Shown here: piece after piece, positions 35,723-43,701 of the stretch | How positions within the stretch are numbered: the stretch's first letter is position 1 | Layout of the letters: each line of letters starts with the position of its first letter | Assembly: GCA_903916735.1 (NCBI GenBank) | Contig: CAIWXX010000179.1 | Span: forward strand, 1 to 45,091 | DNA: 45,091 nt | Direction of reading: 5' to 3' | DNA from: an uncultured Acidobacteriota bacterium | GTDB lineage: Bacteria > Acidobacteriota > CAIWXX01 | The notes under the pieces: generated by a model | What the model saw: only the letters and a program-made list of their open reading frames with translations | What the model was told of the DNA's origin: nothing | Databases searched by the model: none | Position numbers and translations under genes: made by a program

Positions 35723-36421
35723 TCAACTGGCCTTAGCGTTGCCTTCCCGGTACGGTTTATCGCGAAGTCGTTTCTGGGCGCCATATTTCCTGGCCGACAT
35801 TTTCATCCCGAGATCTCCCATGAAGGTGTATAGCCAACTCGGGAACATGCCCTTCGCCATCAGATCGACGGCTTTCTGAGGGGCCGGCTGCCCGTCGGCA
35901 AGGGCTGTCGCCGTCATATCGAGCGCCGTCATGACCCGCTTCACCATGCGGCCACGTGACTTCAACGGCTGCCCTCCGATGGCGCCGCCCCCGCCCAGAG
36001 CCAGGCCGCCGGCCCAGTCGAGCCCGGTTTCCCGAGCGAATTGGCGGCAAATGGCAAGGGCGGTTTCATTCTGGGAGGACTCGGGAAACCCCGAGTTGCA
36101 GATGGCGAGAAACATCTTCTTCTTTCGTTCGCCGGCAGCCTTCCAATGCCGGGCGACACATTCAAACGCCTTGATGACCGGCGCCGGTAGACAATCCACA
36201 TAAAGTGGGAATGTCAGAATCAGAATGTCGGCCGAATCGCACGCTGCAAAAAGCTTCTCCAGGCCCTCTTCCGATCTGACCGACGGATGAATACGGATTT
36301 TTTCAGTTTCAAGGCCCTTTGAGGCCATTTGCTCCATGAGATACGTCCCGAGAGAATCTGAGGAACTCTGGGAGGCTTTCGGGCTGCCGACCAGGAGGAG
36401 CACTTTCTGTTGCGACGTCAT
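35723..36421 (-). CDS. Flavodoxin-like NAD(P)H-dependent FMN reductase-type protein, second of a pair
   Basis: The 232-residue protein begins MTSQQKVLLLVGSPKASQSSS, a phosphate-binding loop of the flavodoxin-like family. It has FPLYVDCLPAPVIKAFE at residues 75-91, another typical flavin-contact segment. The C-terminus is longer and basic. It overlaps the upstream flavodoxin-like gene by ATGA (36421-36418), so the two are co-translated and may form a heterodimer. The electron donor and acceptor are unknown; such proteins reduce FMN, quinones or Fe-S partners. Confidence 0.72.
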   Translation of the reverse strand: MTSQQKVLLLVGSPKASQSSSDSLGTYLMEQMASKGLETEKIRIHPSVRSEEGLEKLFAACDSADILILTFPLYVDCLPAPVIKAFECVARHWKAAGERKKKMFLAICNSGFPESSQNETALAICRQFARETGLDWAGGLALGGGGAIGGQPLKSRGRMVKRVMTALDMTATALADGQPAPQKAVDLMAKGMFPSWLYTFMGDLGMKMSARKYGAQKRLRDKPYREGNAKAS

Positions 36422-36993
36422 TGACGCACTCCCACTTCTCCGAGGTAGCCCCGGATGCGCTGTCGCATTTCATCCGGCGACTGATGCTCATAAAGCACAC
36501 CCGCTTTGTATGCCGGGGTATACATGTTGATCGAGTTGCGATGGACGAGTGTTTGGAAAATTCGTTCACTTTCCTTATCCGACTGTGGGAGCACGCCGAC
36601 GGCCAGGTAGCGAGGATAGCGATCGTATCGAGGCTCGTGATGAACCTCGCCCTGAAATTTCCGGAAGAAAGGATTGATATTCTGAACCAGATGATCCAGA
36701 GCCTTCTTCAGGGTCGAAGAGTAGCATCCAAAGGTGATGTGCGTGAGGACCACATGAAGATCGGAGTTCACCATCGTTCTGGCAATTTTCCGGTTGTCAT
36801 CGTCGACGACACATGTTCCCGGCGTCTTCATCCAACACAGGAAATCACCGGCACAATCGGCGATTGTGAGGTCGCGGAGCCTAAACGATTCGATCTCACA
36901 CCCGCAGCTTTTCAACTCGTCCTCAACCGCTTTATAAACGGCCTGAGCCGTTCCGCCACCACTCTCAAATCCATCCATAACCATGGCTTTCAT
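36418..36993 (-). CDS. Flavodoxin-like NADPH-dependent FMN reductase-type protein, first of a pair
   Basis: The 191-residue protein shows the flavodoxin-fold order: N-terminal strand and loop (MVMDGFESGGGTAQAV), a CXXXW (CAGDFLCWMKTPG) segment at about 47-60, and ITFGCYSSTLKKALDHL at about 86-102. Those last two resemble iron-sulfur flavoproteins or NADPH:FMN reductases. It has GGAGGG before ATG 36993 and overlaps its partner at 36418. The three cysteines in the first half could bind a cluster in an Isf-type variant, but the spacing is not the canonical one. Confidence 0.72.
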   Translation of the reverse strand: MKAMVMDGFESGGGTAQAVYKAVEDELKSCGCEIESFRLRDLTIADCAGDFLCWMKTPGTCVVDDDNRKIARTMVNSDLHVVLTHITFGCYSSTLKKALDHLVQNINPFFRKFQGEVHHEPRYDRYPRYLAVGVLPQSDKESERIFQTLVHRNSINMYTPAYKAGVLYEHQSPDEMRQRIRGYLGEVGVRQ

Positions 36994-37170
36994 CTGATCC
37001 CTCCGTCTCTTCCGCTATACTTTCTACCATGTTTCTTTGGATCAGTCATTTCGTCAAAAAGCCACCATTCCACAATCAATACACTTCCAGAAATTCTTGA
37101 TTTTCACATCGTAAAATCGGCGCATTATTGCCGGTCAAGACAACGAACACGACTCGCCAGGCGGAATCGA

Positions 37171-38076
37171 TCAGCCGCGGCTCTTTCTTCTTCTCCACAG
37201 CTTCACGATCACCCACAGGATGAAGCCGATGATCACGAGGATCGGAATCAGGCCTCCACTGAGCGCGATGATTCCCGCCACAACATCGATGAAGTTTTCA
37301 GCGGCCTGGTGGAACGCGCGGAACAGCGTCCTGAAGAAGCCTCCTCCTCCGCCCGCCACGGCCGGTCGAGGCTCATGCATATTTACTACAATGGTAGAAA
37401 AAGCTGCCTGACTGTCCCAGAACCGGATGCGCCCTTCCATCCCGTCGATTTCGCCTCGAACTCGAGCCACCTCGCGCTCGATCTCCAGCAGATCCGACAG
37501 TTGGTTGGTCTGGCGGTTGAGCAGTTCGAGGAGGCTGGATTCGAGTTTCTTCTGGTTGTTGATCCGGACCTGGAGATCATAATACTGCTCGGTGATGTCC
37601 TCGGCGGAGATGGAAAGATCCTCTATAGTTCCCAGTCCTTTGATTCTGTCGATGAGGGCGTCGAGGTTTCCGGCAGGAACCCGGCATGTGATGCTGGCCA
37701 TCTTAGTTTGGTATTCGTTCTGACTCTGTGTCTCGTTTCCCGCATATCCGCCGGCGGCGGTCACCAACTGTTTGAGGATGACCACGGTCTTTTCGATCGA
37801 TGCGACTTCCAGGCTCATCGAACCGTTTCTGATGATTTTCCGCTGCTGAGGCACGGGAATGACCGGCGGCACCTGTGATGCAGTGGGGCTTGCCGGCGCT
37901 TTAGACGCCTCATCGGCAACCATCGCCGTACCTTGATCACCGCCTGATTTATCAGACCGAGAGAATTCCTGTGAGTGAGCCGCCGGCGCTGATGCCTCCG
38001 GTATCGCGCGATTTTGTTGACAGCCGGAGGCCGCCAGCAGGGCCAAGACCAATGAGGCGAGGGACAGCTTTTTCAT
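37171..38076 (-). CDS. DUF4349 lipoprotein
   Basis: The 301-residue protein has a lipoprotein signal with lipobox LAASGC (C19). A low-complexity Ala/Ser/Pro linker follows (20-75). A DUF4349 domain begins IIRNGSMSLEV and has a helical coiled-coil region (about 150-225) that includes LSDLLEIEREVARVRGEIDG. A C-terminal membrane helix before WRRRKSRG closes it. Lipid anchor and C-terminal helix together suggest attachment at both ends. The function of DUF4349 is not established. It stands alone between the flavodoxin pair and the OMP gene. Confidence 0.8.
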   Translation of the reverse strand: MKKLSLASLVLALLAASGCQQNRAIPEASAPAAHSQEFSRSDKSGGDQGTAMVADEASKAPASPTASQVPPVIPVPQQRKIIRNGSMSLEVASIEKTVVILKQLVTAAGGYAGNETQSQNEYQTKMASITCRVPAGNLDALIDRIKGLGTIEDLSISAEDITEQYYDLQVRINNQKKLESSLLELLNRQTNQLSDLLEIEREVARVRGEIDGMEGRIRFWDSQAAFSTIVVNMHEPRPAVAGGGGGFFRTLFRAFHQAAENFIDVVAGIIALSGGLIPILVIIGFILWVIVKLWRRRKSRG

Positions 38077-38134
38077 CCTCTGACTCCTTTATGAATCCGC
38101 CTTCTAAGAGAACGCCTGAGCGGCGCCAAAGATG

Positions 38135-38683
38135 TTAAAAATAGAACGTGACGCCGCCCGTCAGCATTCGGCCGGCGGCGTCGAACTTGAATCTCTGCAA
38201 TTCGAAATCAACGGATGTGTAGCGGTAATCGGCGTGGACAGCCAGCCGGGATGACGGCTTGATGATGACTCCGCCGCCGAGGTGCCAGCCGAACTTTGTC
38301 TGGTCATCATGAATATCGAAGAATTCCGTTTTCATGTCGATTTTCGTGAAATACCATCCGCCGCCCCCGAGGAAGTAAGGCGTGACAGGGCTGCGATGGA
38401 GCAGTTCGATGGTCGCCGAAAAGAGAAGCGGGACACTCTTGATCGTCGTTTGTTGGACGTCGGTGATGTATGTGTCCTCACGGTAGTCGATGGATGCTTC
38501 CAGTCCAAATCCACCGGCCAACCGGGCTCGAATGTGACCTCCGATGAATGTCTTCCCTTCCTGGGCATCAGAGGCTTTGAAATTCGAAATGTGGGCTCCG
38601 ATGCCGATAGAGTGTTCCATGGCGTGCATCCGTATCGGAATCATGATCATGACCGAAATAATGATGAATGCCCTCAGCTTCAT
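38135..38683 (-). CDS. Small outer-membrane beta-barrel protein
   Basis: The 182-residue protein has a signal peptide (about residues 1-21). Alternating beta strands follow (GFGLEASIDYRE, TPYFLGGGGWYF, GWHLGGGVIIKP, LAVHADYRY), and it ends with GGVTFYF, an aromatic final residue typical of outer-membrane barrels. It fits an eight-stranded OmpA/OmpW-like porin family. AAGGAG precedes ATG 38683. The biological role is unknown; it indicates that the organism has an outer membrane. Confidence 0.78.
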   Translation of the reverse strand: MKLRAFIIISVMIMIPIRMHAMEHSIGIGAHISNFKASDAQEGKTFIGGHIRARLAGGFGLEASIDYREDTYITDVQQTTIKSVPLLFSATIELLHRSPVTPYFLGGGGWYFTKIDMKTEFFDIHDDQTKFGWHLGGGVIIKPSSRLAVHADYRYTSVDFELQRFKFDAAGRMLTGGVTFYF

Positions 38684-38866
38684 GATGGACTCCTTCTCTT
38701 TCCGGCGTCTGCGTGTGAAACCTCGTCCATTCTTGTCTCACAGATTTCGATCGAATGCAATTCCCGGACAAGCCCCTCAATCTGCGAGCTGGACTCGCGG
38801 ATTTCGGAAGCCGCCGGCCATTCGGATGTGGCTGTTGAGAGAATCGGAAGAGTTTGAAGTTGGGCG

Positions 38867-39577
38867 TTATTTCTGAACAACGAAGATCCGGCGCAAGCCG
38901 ACTCTCGACATCCAGCCCCGGCCGATCATCTTTTCCAGCCGGCGGCCGAATGCGAGAAGGAATTCGGGGCCCGCGGGGATCAGAACGGATGTTTTTTCCT
39001 TCAGGATTTTGAAGCCGGCTTCCGTCAGCAGGTCCATGATCTCCCGTCGTGGAACAAAGCGGTGTGGGCCTTCCGAGTGATGGATGCCGGTGATGGCGAC
39101 GAACCAGTGAACGATGGCCCAGCTCGTGTTCGGCGTCGTGAAGACCGCGGTGCCGCCGGGCTTGAGCATTCGGTAGACATGCGAGATATAGGTGCGCGGG
39201 GATGGAGTGTGCTCCAGGACTTCAAACGACAAGGCAGCGTCGAAAAAATCGGAGTAGCCGGTCATCTCTTCGACATCGAGTTTCTGAACCTCGAAAGAGA
39301 GGCCGAGTTTTTTAAACTTGGCATCGGCCAGAGCCAGCATGGCTGAAGAGACATCGACTCCAATACCGGAAATCCGGCGGCGCTGAGCAAAATAGCAGAT
39401 GCCGTTGCCGGTGCCGCATCCGGCATCCAGAACGTAGGCGCCATCCGACAGCGGCAAGAGATTGAATCCCTCTTCGAATCGGCGCGAGTATGAATTTGTC
39501 TTGGCGTTGATGCCGTCATAATCGTCATTGGCCGTATGGTCCCAATGCCTTTCGATATCCTCGATCTTGAATGCCAC
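38867..39577 (-). CDS. Class I SAM-dependent methyltransferase
   Basis: The 236-residue protein has the SAM-binding motif VLDAGCGTGNG (residues 49-59), an acidic motif II region GIGVDVSS (about 71-78), FDAALSFEVLEH and a late LKPGGTAVFTTPN. It matches UbiE/COQ5-like Methyltransf_11 enzymes. GTG 39577 is the start, with GAGGTG seven bases upstream. The acceptor substrate is not evident. The short gap after its stop (38684-38866) holds no gene that I can support. Confidence 0.82.
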   Translation of the reverse strand: MAFKIEDIERHWDHTANDDYDGINAKTNSYSRRFEEGFNLLPLSDGAYVLDAGCGTGNGICYFAQRRRISGIGVDVSSAMLALADAKFKKLGLSFEVQKLDVEEMTGYSDFFDAALSFEVLEHTPSPRTYISHVYRMLKPGGTAVFTTPNTSWAIVHWFVAITGIHHSEGPHRFVPRREIMDLLTEAGFKILKEKTSVLIPAGPEFLLAFGRRLEKMIGRGWMSRVGLRRIFVVQK

Positions 39578-39677
39578 GATCCATCACCTCACAGAGAGCG
39601 CGGATGGTAGCACGAGGAGGGATAGCAGGCAACAAGCCGGGCGAGTGTCTCGGTGAGACAGGCCCCCTTCGGCATCC

Positions 39678-42257
39678 CTATGAGCTTCCCTTGAGCACCC
39701 GTAGCAGAATATTTCGCAGGCTTTGCATACTGTAGGGTTTCTGAATAAAGCCGGCGAGCCCATGCCCCGAATAGTGCTGTGTGGCTTCCTGCTCACAATA
39801 GCCGCTGCAGAGGATGGCCTTTACATCCGGCTTGATGAGGGACATTTTTTTTAAGGCGGCCAAGCCATCCAATTTGGGCATTGTCAGGTCGAGAATGATG
39901 CAGTCGATTTCATCAGCATGTTCACAAAAGATCGTAACAGCTTCTTCGCCATCTACTGCCACGAGCGTCCGGTAGCCGAATCGCGCTACCAACTTTGTAC
40001 AGATTGCGCGAACCCCCTCTTCATCATCCACCACCAGGATCGTGCCCGCGAAGGAGCTTGCCTCGTTTTCACGCCTCTCAACGGCAGTCATGGTATCGTC
40101 CTGGAGGTCCTCGGCCGGTTGAGCAGGCTCCGATGCGGGGAACAACACGCGAATGGTGGTTCCCTTGCCGACCTCGCTCTTCACCAAAAGCGCACCATGG
40201 TGTCCGCGGACGATCCCCTGCACCGCCGACATCCCTAAGCCGCGGCCTGTGAACTTGGTGGTGAAAAACGGATCAAAAAGCCTCTGCTGCGTCTCCTCAT
40301 CCATTCCGCAACCTGTATCGGTCACCTCCAGCCAGACAAACCGCCCCGGCGCAGGGTTTTCTTCTATGCAACTATGACTCAGAAAGGCTTCATCACAATT
40401 CTGAACGCCTGCCGAGAAAGTGACAGTCCCGGCGCTCTCTCCGATGGATTCCGATGCGTTGGTAATCAGGTTCATGACCACTTGCTGAATCTGCCCCGCA
40501 TCCGCCAGGATGCAGGGAATATTCCTGTCGAGCTGCAGGTTGAGGATGATGGTTTTATGGATAGTGGTTCTGAGTAAGTGAAGGTTTTCCTCCACCAATT
40601 CGACCAGGTTCAGCTCCTTGACGAAAAACCGACCTTTGCCCGAATAGGCCAGCATCTGGTGCGTGAGATCCGCTGCGCGCTTGCCCGCATTGAAGGCATC
40701 TTCAATGCATGGGTGAGCGCGCGAAAGGGGCGATATGTCATCCAGCGCGAGAGTCAGATTGCCCAAGACCCCTGTCAGCAGGTTATTGAAGTCGTGTGCG
40801 ATGCCGCCGGCCAATACACCCAGACTCTCCAGCCTCTGTGCGTGCAGCAGCCGCCGTTCCAGCTCCAGCTTCTCTTGCTCCGCCTGCTTGCGATCGGTGA
40901 TGTCGATAAAACTTTCCAGGTAGCACTTTTTCCCATTGAGCGTAATGGGATAAACAGACTTGAGGAGATCCTTGCACAATCCATCCGCGCAGAGAAGCAC
41001 GCGTTCAGAGTGGTCGACACTTTGCCCGAGATCTTTAACCGGGCATTTGCCTAATTGTGCCGGGCACACAAAAGAGTGACAGACTTGCCCTATTATCTTC
41101 TCCTTGGAACATCCGATCATTTCTGCAGCGGTCTGATTGACTTCGAGGATGGTCTGGGTTTCGCTGTCGATGACCAGGATCCCGGTTCCCACGGCATTGA
41201 AAATCGCTGTGAGCTGAGCTTCGTTCTCCTGCAGCGCCTCCTCCAATCGTTTGCGGGAAAGAGCAATGCCGATACTGAGGCCCAATCCTTCGAAAAAACA
41301 GATCATCTCAGGCGTGAATTGGTTTCGCCTGTGATCATTGAACTGCAAGAGCCCGATGATCTCTTTGCCCGACAGCAGAGGAATCAGCGCGACGGATTCA
41401 TAGCCCTCGCCGTTACACCGGTTGCGTGTCGGCGTCTGACGGTCCTTCTCAGTGGTCGATGCCAGCAGGTCCGTGGTGCTGTTGCTCCAGAAACTGCCGG
41501 CCTCTGTGAAGAAGGGGAACTGCGGGTTGGTCCGACCGCACAGGACATTTCCGCACATACACTCCAGCACGGGGTTCCCTTGCGTGTCGCACACAATCTC
41601 CCCGGTCTCGTCGCGCGCGCAGAGAGAGCGCTCCATTTGAACAAAATGATCAGGGAACCCACTGGTCTCGTAGTACGGAAAGTCGGCGCTTTCGCGCAGG
41701 CGCATACCCACGGCCTCAAAGCCCATGTTCTTCTTGATCTGCTGCAGGATGTTGCGAATCATCTCTGCGGCGCTATCGGAATGGTTCAGATGGTTCAACA
41801 CGTCTCGCACCAACCGTTCTCGTTCCTCCATCCGCTTGCGCTCGGTGCTGTCGGTGGCGATTTCCAAACGGACGAGACGTCCGTCAGTCCAGCGGATAGC
41901 CTGGTCGCGGCATTCATACCATCGGCCGTTTTTTGTGTTCTGAACCTCCCACTGGAACACGCCCGCGGGGATTCCGGTACCGGACAACAACTTCTTGTTT
42001 GTGCAGAATGCACAAGGACCCTGTTGGCCTTCCTGAATCGTTTCCCAGCATCTCCGCCCTTTTATTTCGCCCCATATTTCGCGTCCATACTTGTTCAAGA
42101 ACAAAATCTCGTAGGAATCCATGTCCGCCACATACACCAGAGCGTCAATGCTATCCAGCACTGTTGTCAGGCCCGCCTGATCGGCGTAAAACTTCTCCGC
42201 CGCAGGCCTCAGCGTATCGAAGTTGAGTCGCTGTTTCGATTTCTTTGGTTTGCTCAT
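39678..42257 (-). CDS. Hybrid sensor histidine kinase (PAS-GAF-PAS-HisKA-HATPase-REC)
   Basis: The 859-residue protein has a PAS domain (about 20-130, with a CAFC pair), a GAF domain (about 150-320), a second PAS (about 340-450) and a histidine kinase core with H488 in GGIAHDFNNLL. An ATPase domain (VMNLITNASES, DTGCGM, GLGMSAVQGI) and a receiver domain follow, with phospho-acceptor D about 789 (IILDLTMPKLDG). There is no membrane helix, so it is a cytosolic sensor. The GAF and PAS parts hold several cysteines, such as ECMCGNVLCGR and CHSFVCPAQLGKCPV. I chose ATG 42257 with GGGAG upstream; the frame is open to 42311. The output partner is not in the window. Confidence 0.9.
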   Translation of the reverse strand: MSKPKKSKQRLNFDTLRPAAEKFYADQAGLTTVLDSIDALVYVADMDSYEILFLNKYGREIWGEIKGRRCWETIQEGQQGPCAFCTNKKLLSGTGIPAGVFQWEVQNTKNGRWYECRDQAIRWTDGRLVRLEIATDSTERKRMEERERLVRDVLNHLNHSDSAAEMIRNILQQIKKNMGFEAVGMRLRESADFPYYETSGFPDHFVQMERSLCARDETGEIVCDTQGNPVLECMCGNVLCGRTNPQFPFFTEAGSFWSNSTTDLLASTTEKDRQTPTRNRCNGEGYESVALIPLLSGKEIIGLLQFNDHRRNQFTPEMICFFEGLGLSIGIALSRKRLEEALQENEAQLTAIFNAVGTGILVIDSETQTILEVNQTAAEMIGCSKEKIIGQVCHSFVCPAQLGKCPVKDLGQSVDHSERVLLCADGLCKDLLKSVYPITLNGKKCYLESFIDITDRKQAEQEKLELERRLLHAQRLESLGVLAGGIAHDFNNLLTGVLGNLTLALDDISPLSRAHPCIEDAFNAGKRAADLTHQMLAYSGKGRFFVKELNLVELVEENLHLLRTTIHKTIILNLQLDRNIPCILADAGQIQQVVMNLITNASESIGESAGTVTFSAGVQNCDEAFLSHSCIEENPAPGRFVWLEVTDTGCGMDEETQQRLFDPFFTTKFTGRGLGMSAVQGIVRGHHGALLVKSEVGKGTTIRVLFPASEPAQPAEDLQDDTMTAVERRENEASSFAGTILVVDDEEGVRAICTKLVARFGYRTLVAVDGEEAVTIFCEHADEIDCIILDLTMPKLDGLAALKKMSLIKPDVKAILCSGYCEQEATQHYSGHGLAGFIQKPYSMQSLRNILLRVLKGSS

Positions 42258-42390
42258 TTGACGCTCCCTTTTCCCCGTTCGCGCCAACCTCGCCGGCGAA
42301 CGACAGGCCAAGAGTACCCCTAATCACCGCCTCTGACTACATATATGAGGATATCTCGCGGACATAACAATTGGTAGGGGTTCACCCCCC

Positions 42391-42575
42391 GACTGCGGCA
42401 AAATCGACGTTAGTGATTGAAAAGGGGAAGCAAAAAGGCAAAAGTAAAAAGTAAAATATTTCGTACAGTTGTCGCTCCTGAAACTATTGGGTTTCCTTTT
42501 AACTTTTTACTTTGCTTCAGGTCAGAAGCTATTTTGCCCATCATGTGTGCAGTGATCGACTTTGCCGAAGCCTTG
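42391..42575. mobile_element. MITE-like element, copy 2 (opposite orientation)
   Basis: Read on the minus strand this segment follows copy 1 (27918-28084) closely: GGCTTCGGCAAAGT, GATCACTGCACA, TGATGGGCAAAA, AGCTTCTGACCTGAAGCAAA, a GACAACTGTACGAAATATTT block and TTTCAATCACTAAC. Its end repeats are degenerate, and a hairpin pair AAGTAAAAAGT/ACTTTTTACTT lies inside. It lies after the kinase promoter region. Confidence 0.7.
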
Positions 42576-42947
42576 CTCTATCGCCCCTCCGGGGCTGATG
42601 CCGCAATGAAATCAGAATATGTTATTGGATTTCCCGAAAAAGCCTCTGAGAATAGAAATATTATCAAGCATGAAACCGTCAACGAGGACGTAAACGAAAG
42701 GATGCTGATCGATCACGTCCACGTTTACGACTACGTGATCTGCGAGAATAGCGAAACCTGGACGATATATGTTGTCTGTAGAATTCCTCGAATCGATTGC
42801 ATCTTTACATGCGCAGGAGATCGATCTGGATATACGTAGGAACACTATATGTATATTTACGATCTTGTCGATCAATCCATTCACTCCTATTTTATGGGTA
42901 TCGGGGGCATGGTGGGCAAGAACGGCCTACACATTTAAGGAGGTCCT
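42576..42947. other. Intergenic stretch between MITE copy 2 and cheW
   Basis: The block is AT-richer than its surroundings. A plus-strand frame of 78 codons (42606-42839) encodes a protein without a recognisable family or ribosome binding site. The DNA is partly low-complexity (repeats of ACGT-N-ACG type around 42690-42740), so I regard coding as unlikely. CCCCTCCGGGG (42585-42595) is a small palindrome. Confidence 0.35.
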
Positions 42948-43472
42948 ATGGGGACTACGGAAACGTCGGCTGGAAAAGAATCTGTTAACCAGGTCGGTGC
43001 GAAACTCGCCGGGAAGTATCTAACCTTTAAACTTGGGGAAGAGGATTACGGGCTCGAAATCCTCAAAGTTCAAGAAATCATCCAGATGCAGGCCGTGACC
43101 AAGGTGCCTAGGACGCCCGGGTATGTGCGAGGAGTGATCAACCTGCGCGGCAAGGTGATCCCGGTGATCGAGTTGCGCCAGAAATTCAACATGGAATCGC
43201 GTAAGGACACGGACAAGACCTGCATCATTGTGGTTCAGATCGTGCACAGGGACATGAAGATCGTCATGGGCACGCTCATCGACGAGGTGAAAGAGGTTCT
43301 CGACATAAAGGCGGAGAACATCGAGGAAACGCCGTCGTTCGGGGCCAGCATCAACACCGAATTCATACTGGGCATGGGCAAAATCGGGCAGAGCTTGAAG
43401 ATTCTCCTTGACATCGACAAGGTCTTGTCCGTGAAGGAAGTGGAAACATTGAAAGAAATGGCCAAAGCATAG
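42948..43472 (+). CDS. cheW: Chemotaxis coupling protein CheW
   Basis: The 174-residue protein is a single CheW domain. It shows YLTFKLGEEDYGLEILKVQE, the conserved PGYVRGVINLRGKVIPVIEL and a final GMGKIGQSLKILLDIDKVL. It links chemoreceptors to the CheA kinase. AGGAGG lies just upstream of ATG 42948. A chemoreceptor gene follows on the same strand after 229 bases, so the two likely function together. No cheA is in the window. Confidence 0.93.
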   Translation: MGTTETSAGKESVNQVGAKLAGKYLTFKLGEEDYGLEILKVQEIIQMQAVTKVPRTPGYVRGVINLRGKVIPVIELRQKFNMESRKDTDKTCIIVVQIVHRDMKIVMGTLIDEVKEVLDIKAENIEETPSFGASINTEFILGMGKIGQSLKILLDIDKVLSVKEVETLKEMAKA

Positions 43473-43701
43473 CCGGCGAGGCGATCGCCCGTGGCGGCGC
43501 TGGTGGCATAAGGCAACATGTCGTTGATATTAAGAATCGAAAAAGCAAACAAGTTTGAGAAAAACGGATGTCAAACAATCATTCACATAGTGGATCGATG
43601 CCGCTCAACAAAGGTTGCGCATGCGATTCATTGTGATCGGGCAAAGCCGATCATAAAAGTCCCGGATACAGGCACAGAAAGCCACTGAAAGGGGCAAATA
43701 G

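Noticed and set aside
36421-37878. A 485-codon plus-strand frame over the flavodoxin pair and DUF4349 gene
   Set aside because: Covers two well-supported minus-strand genes and their spacer; no domain is recognisable.
41055-42323. A 422-codon plus-strand frame across the hybrid kinase
   Set aside because: Antisense shadow of the PAS/GAF region; no motifs or start signal.
42606-42839. A 78-codon plus-strand frame near MITE copy 2, and the opposite 90-codon frame
   Set aside because: No family, no ribosome binding site and partly low-complexity DNA; described as an intergenic stretch instead.
43485-43496. A GGCGATCGCC-type palindrome resembling the cyanobacterial HIP1 octamer
   Set aside because: A single occurrence in the spacer after cheW; HIP1 is meaningful only when highly abundant.
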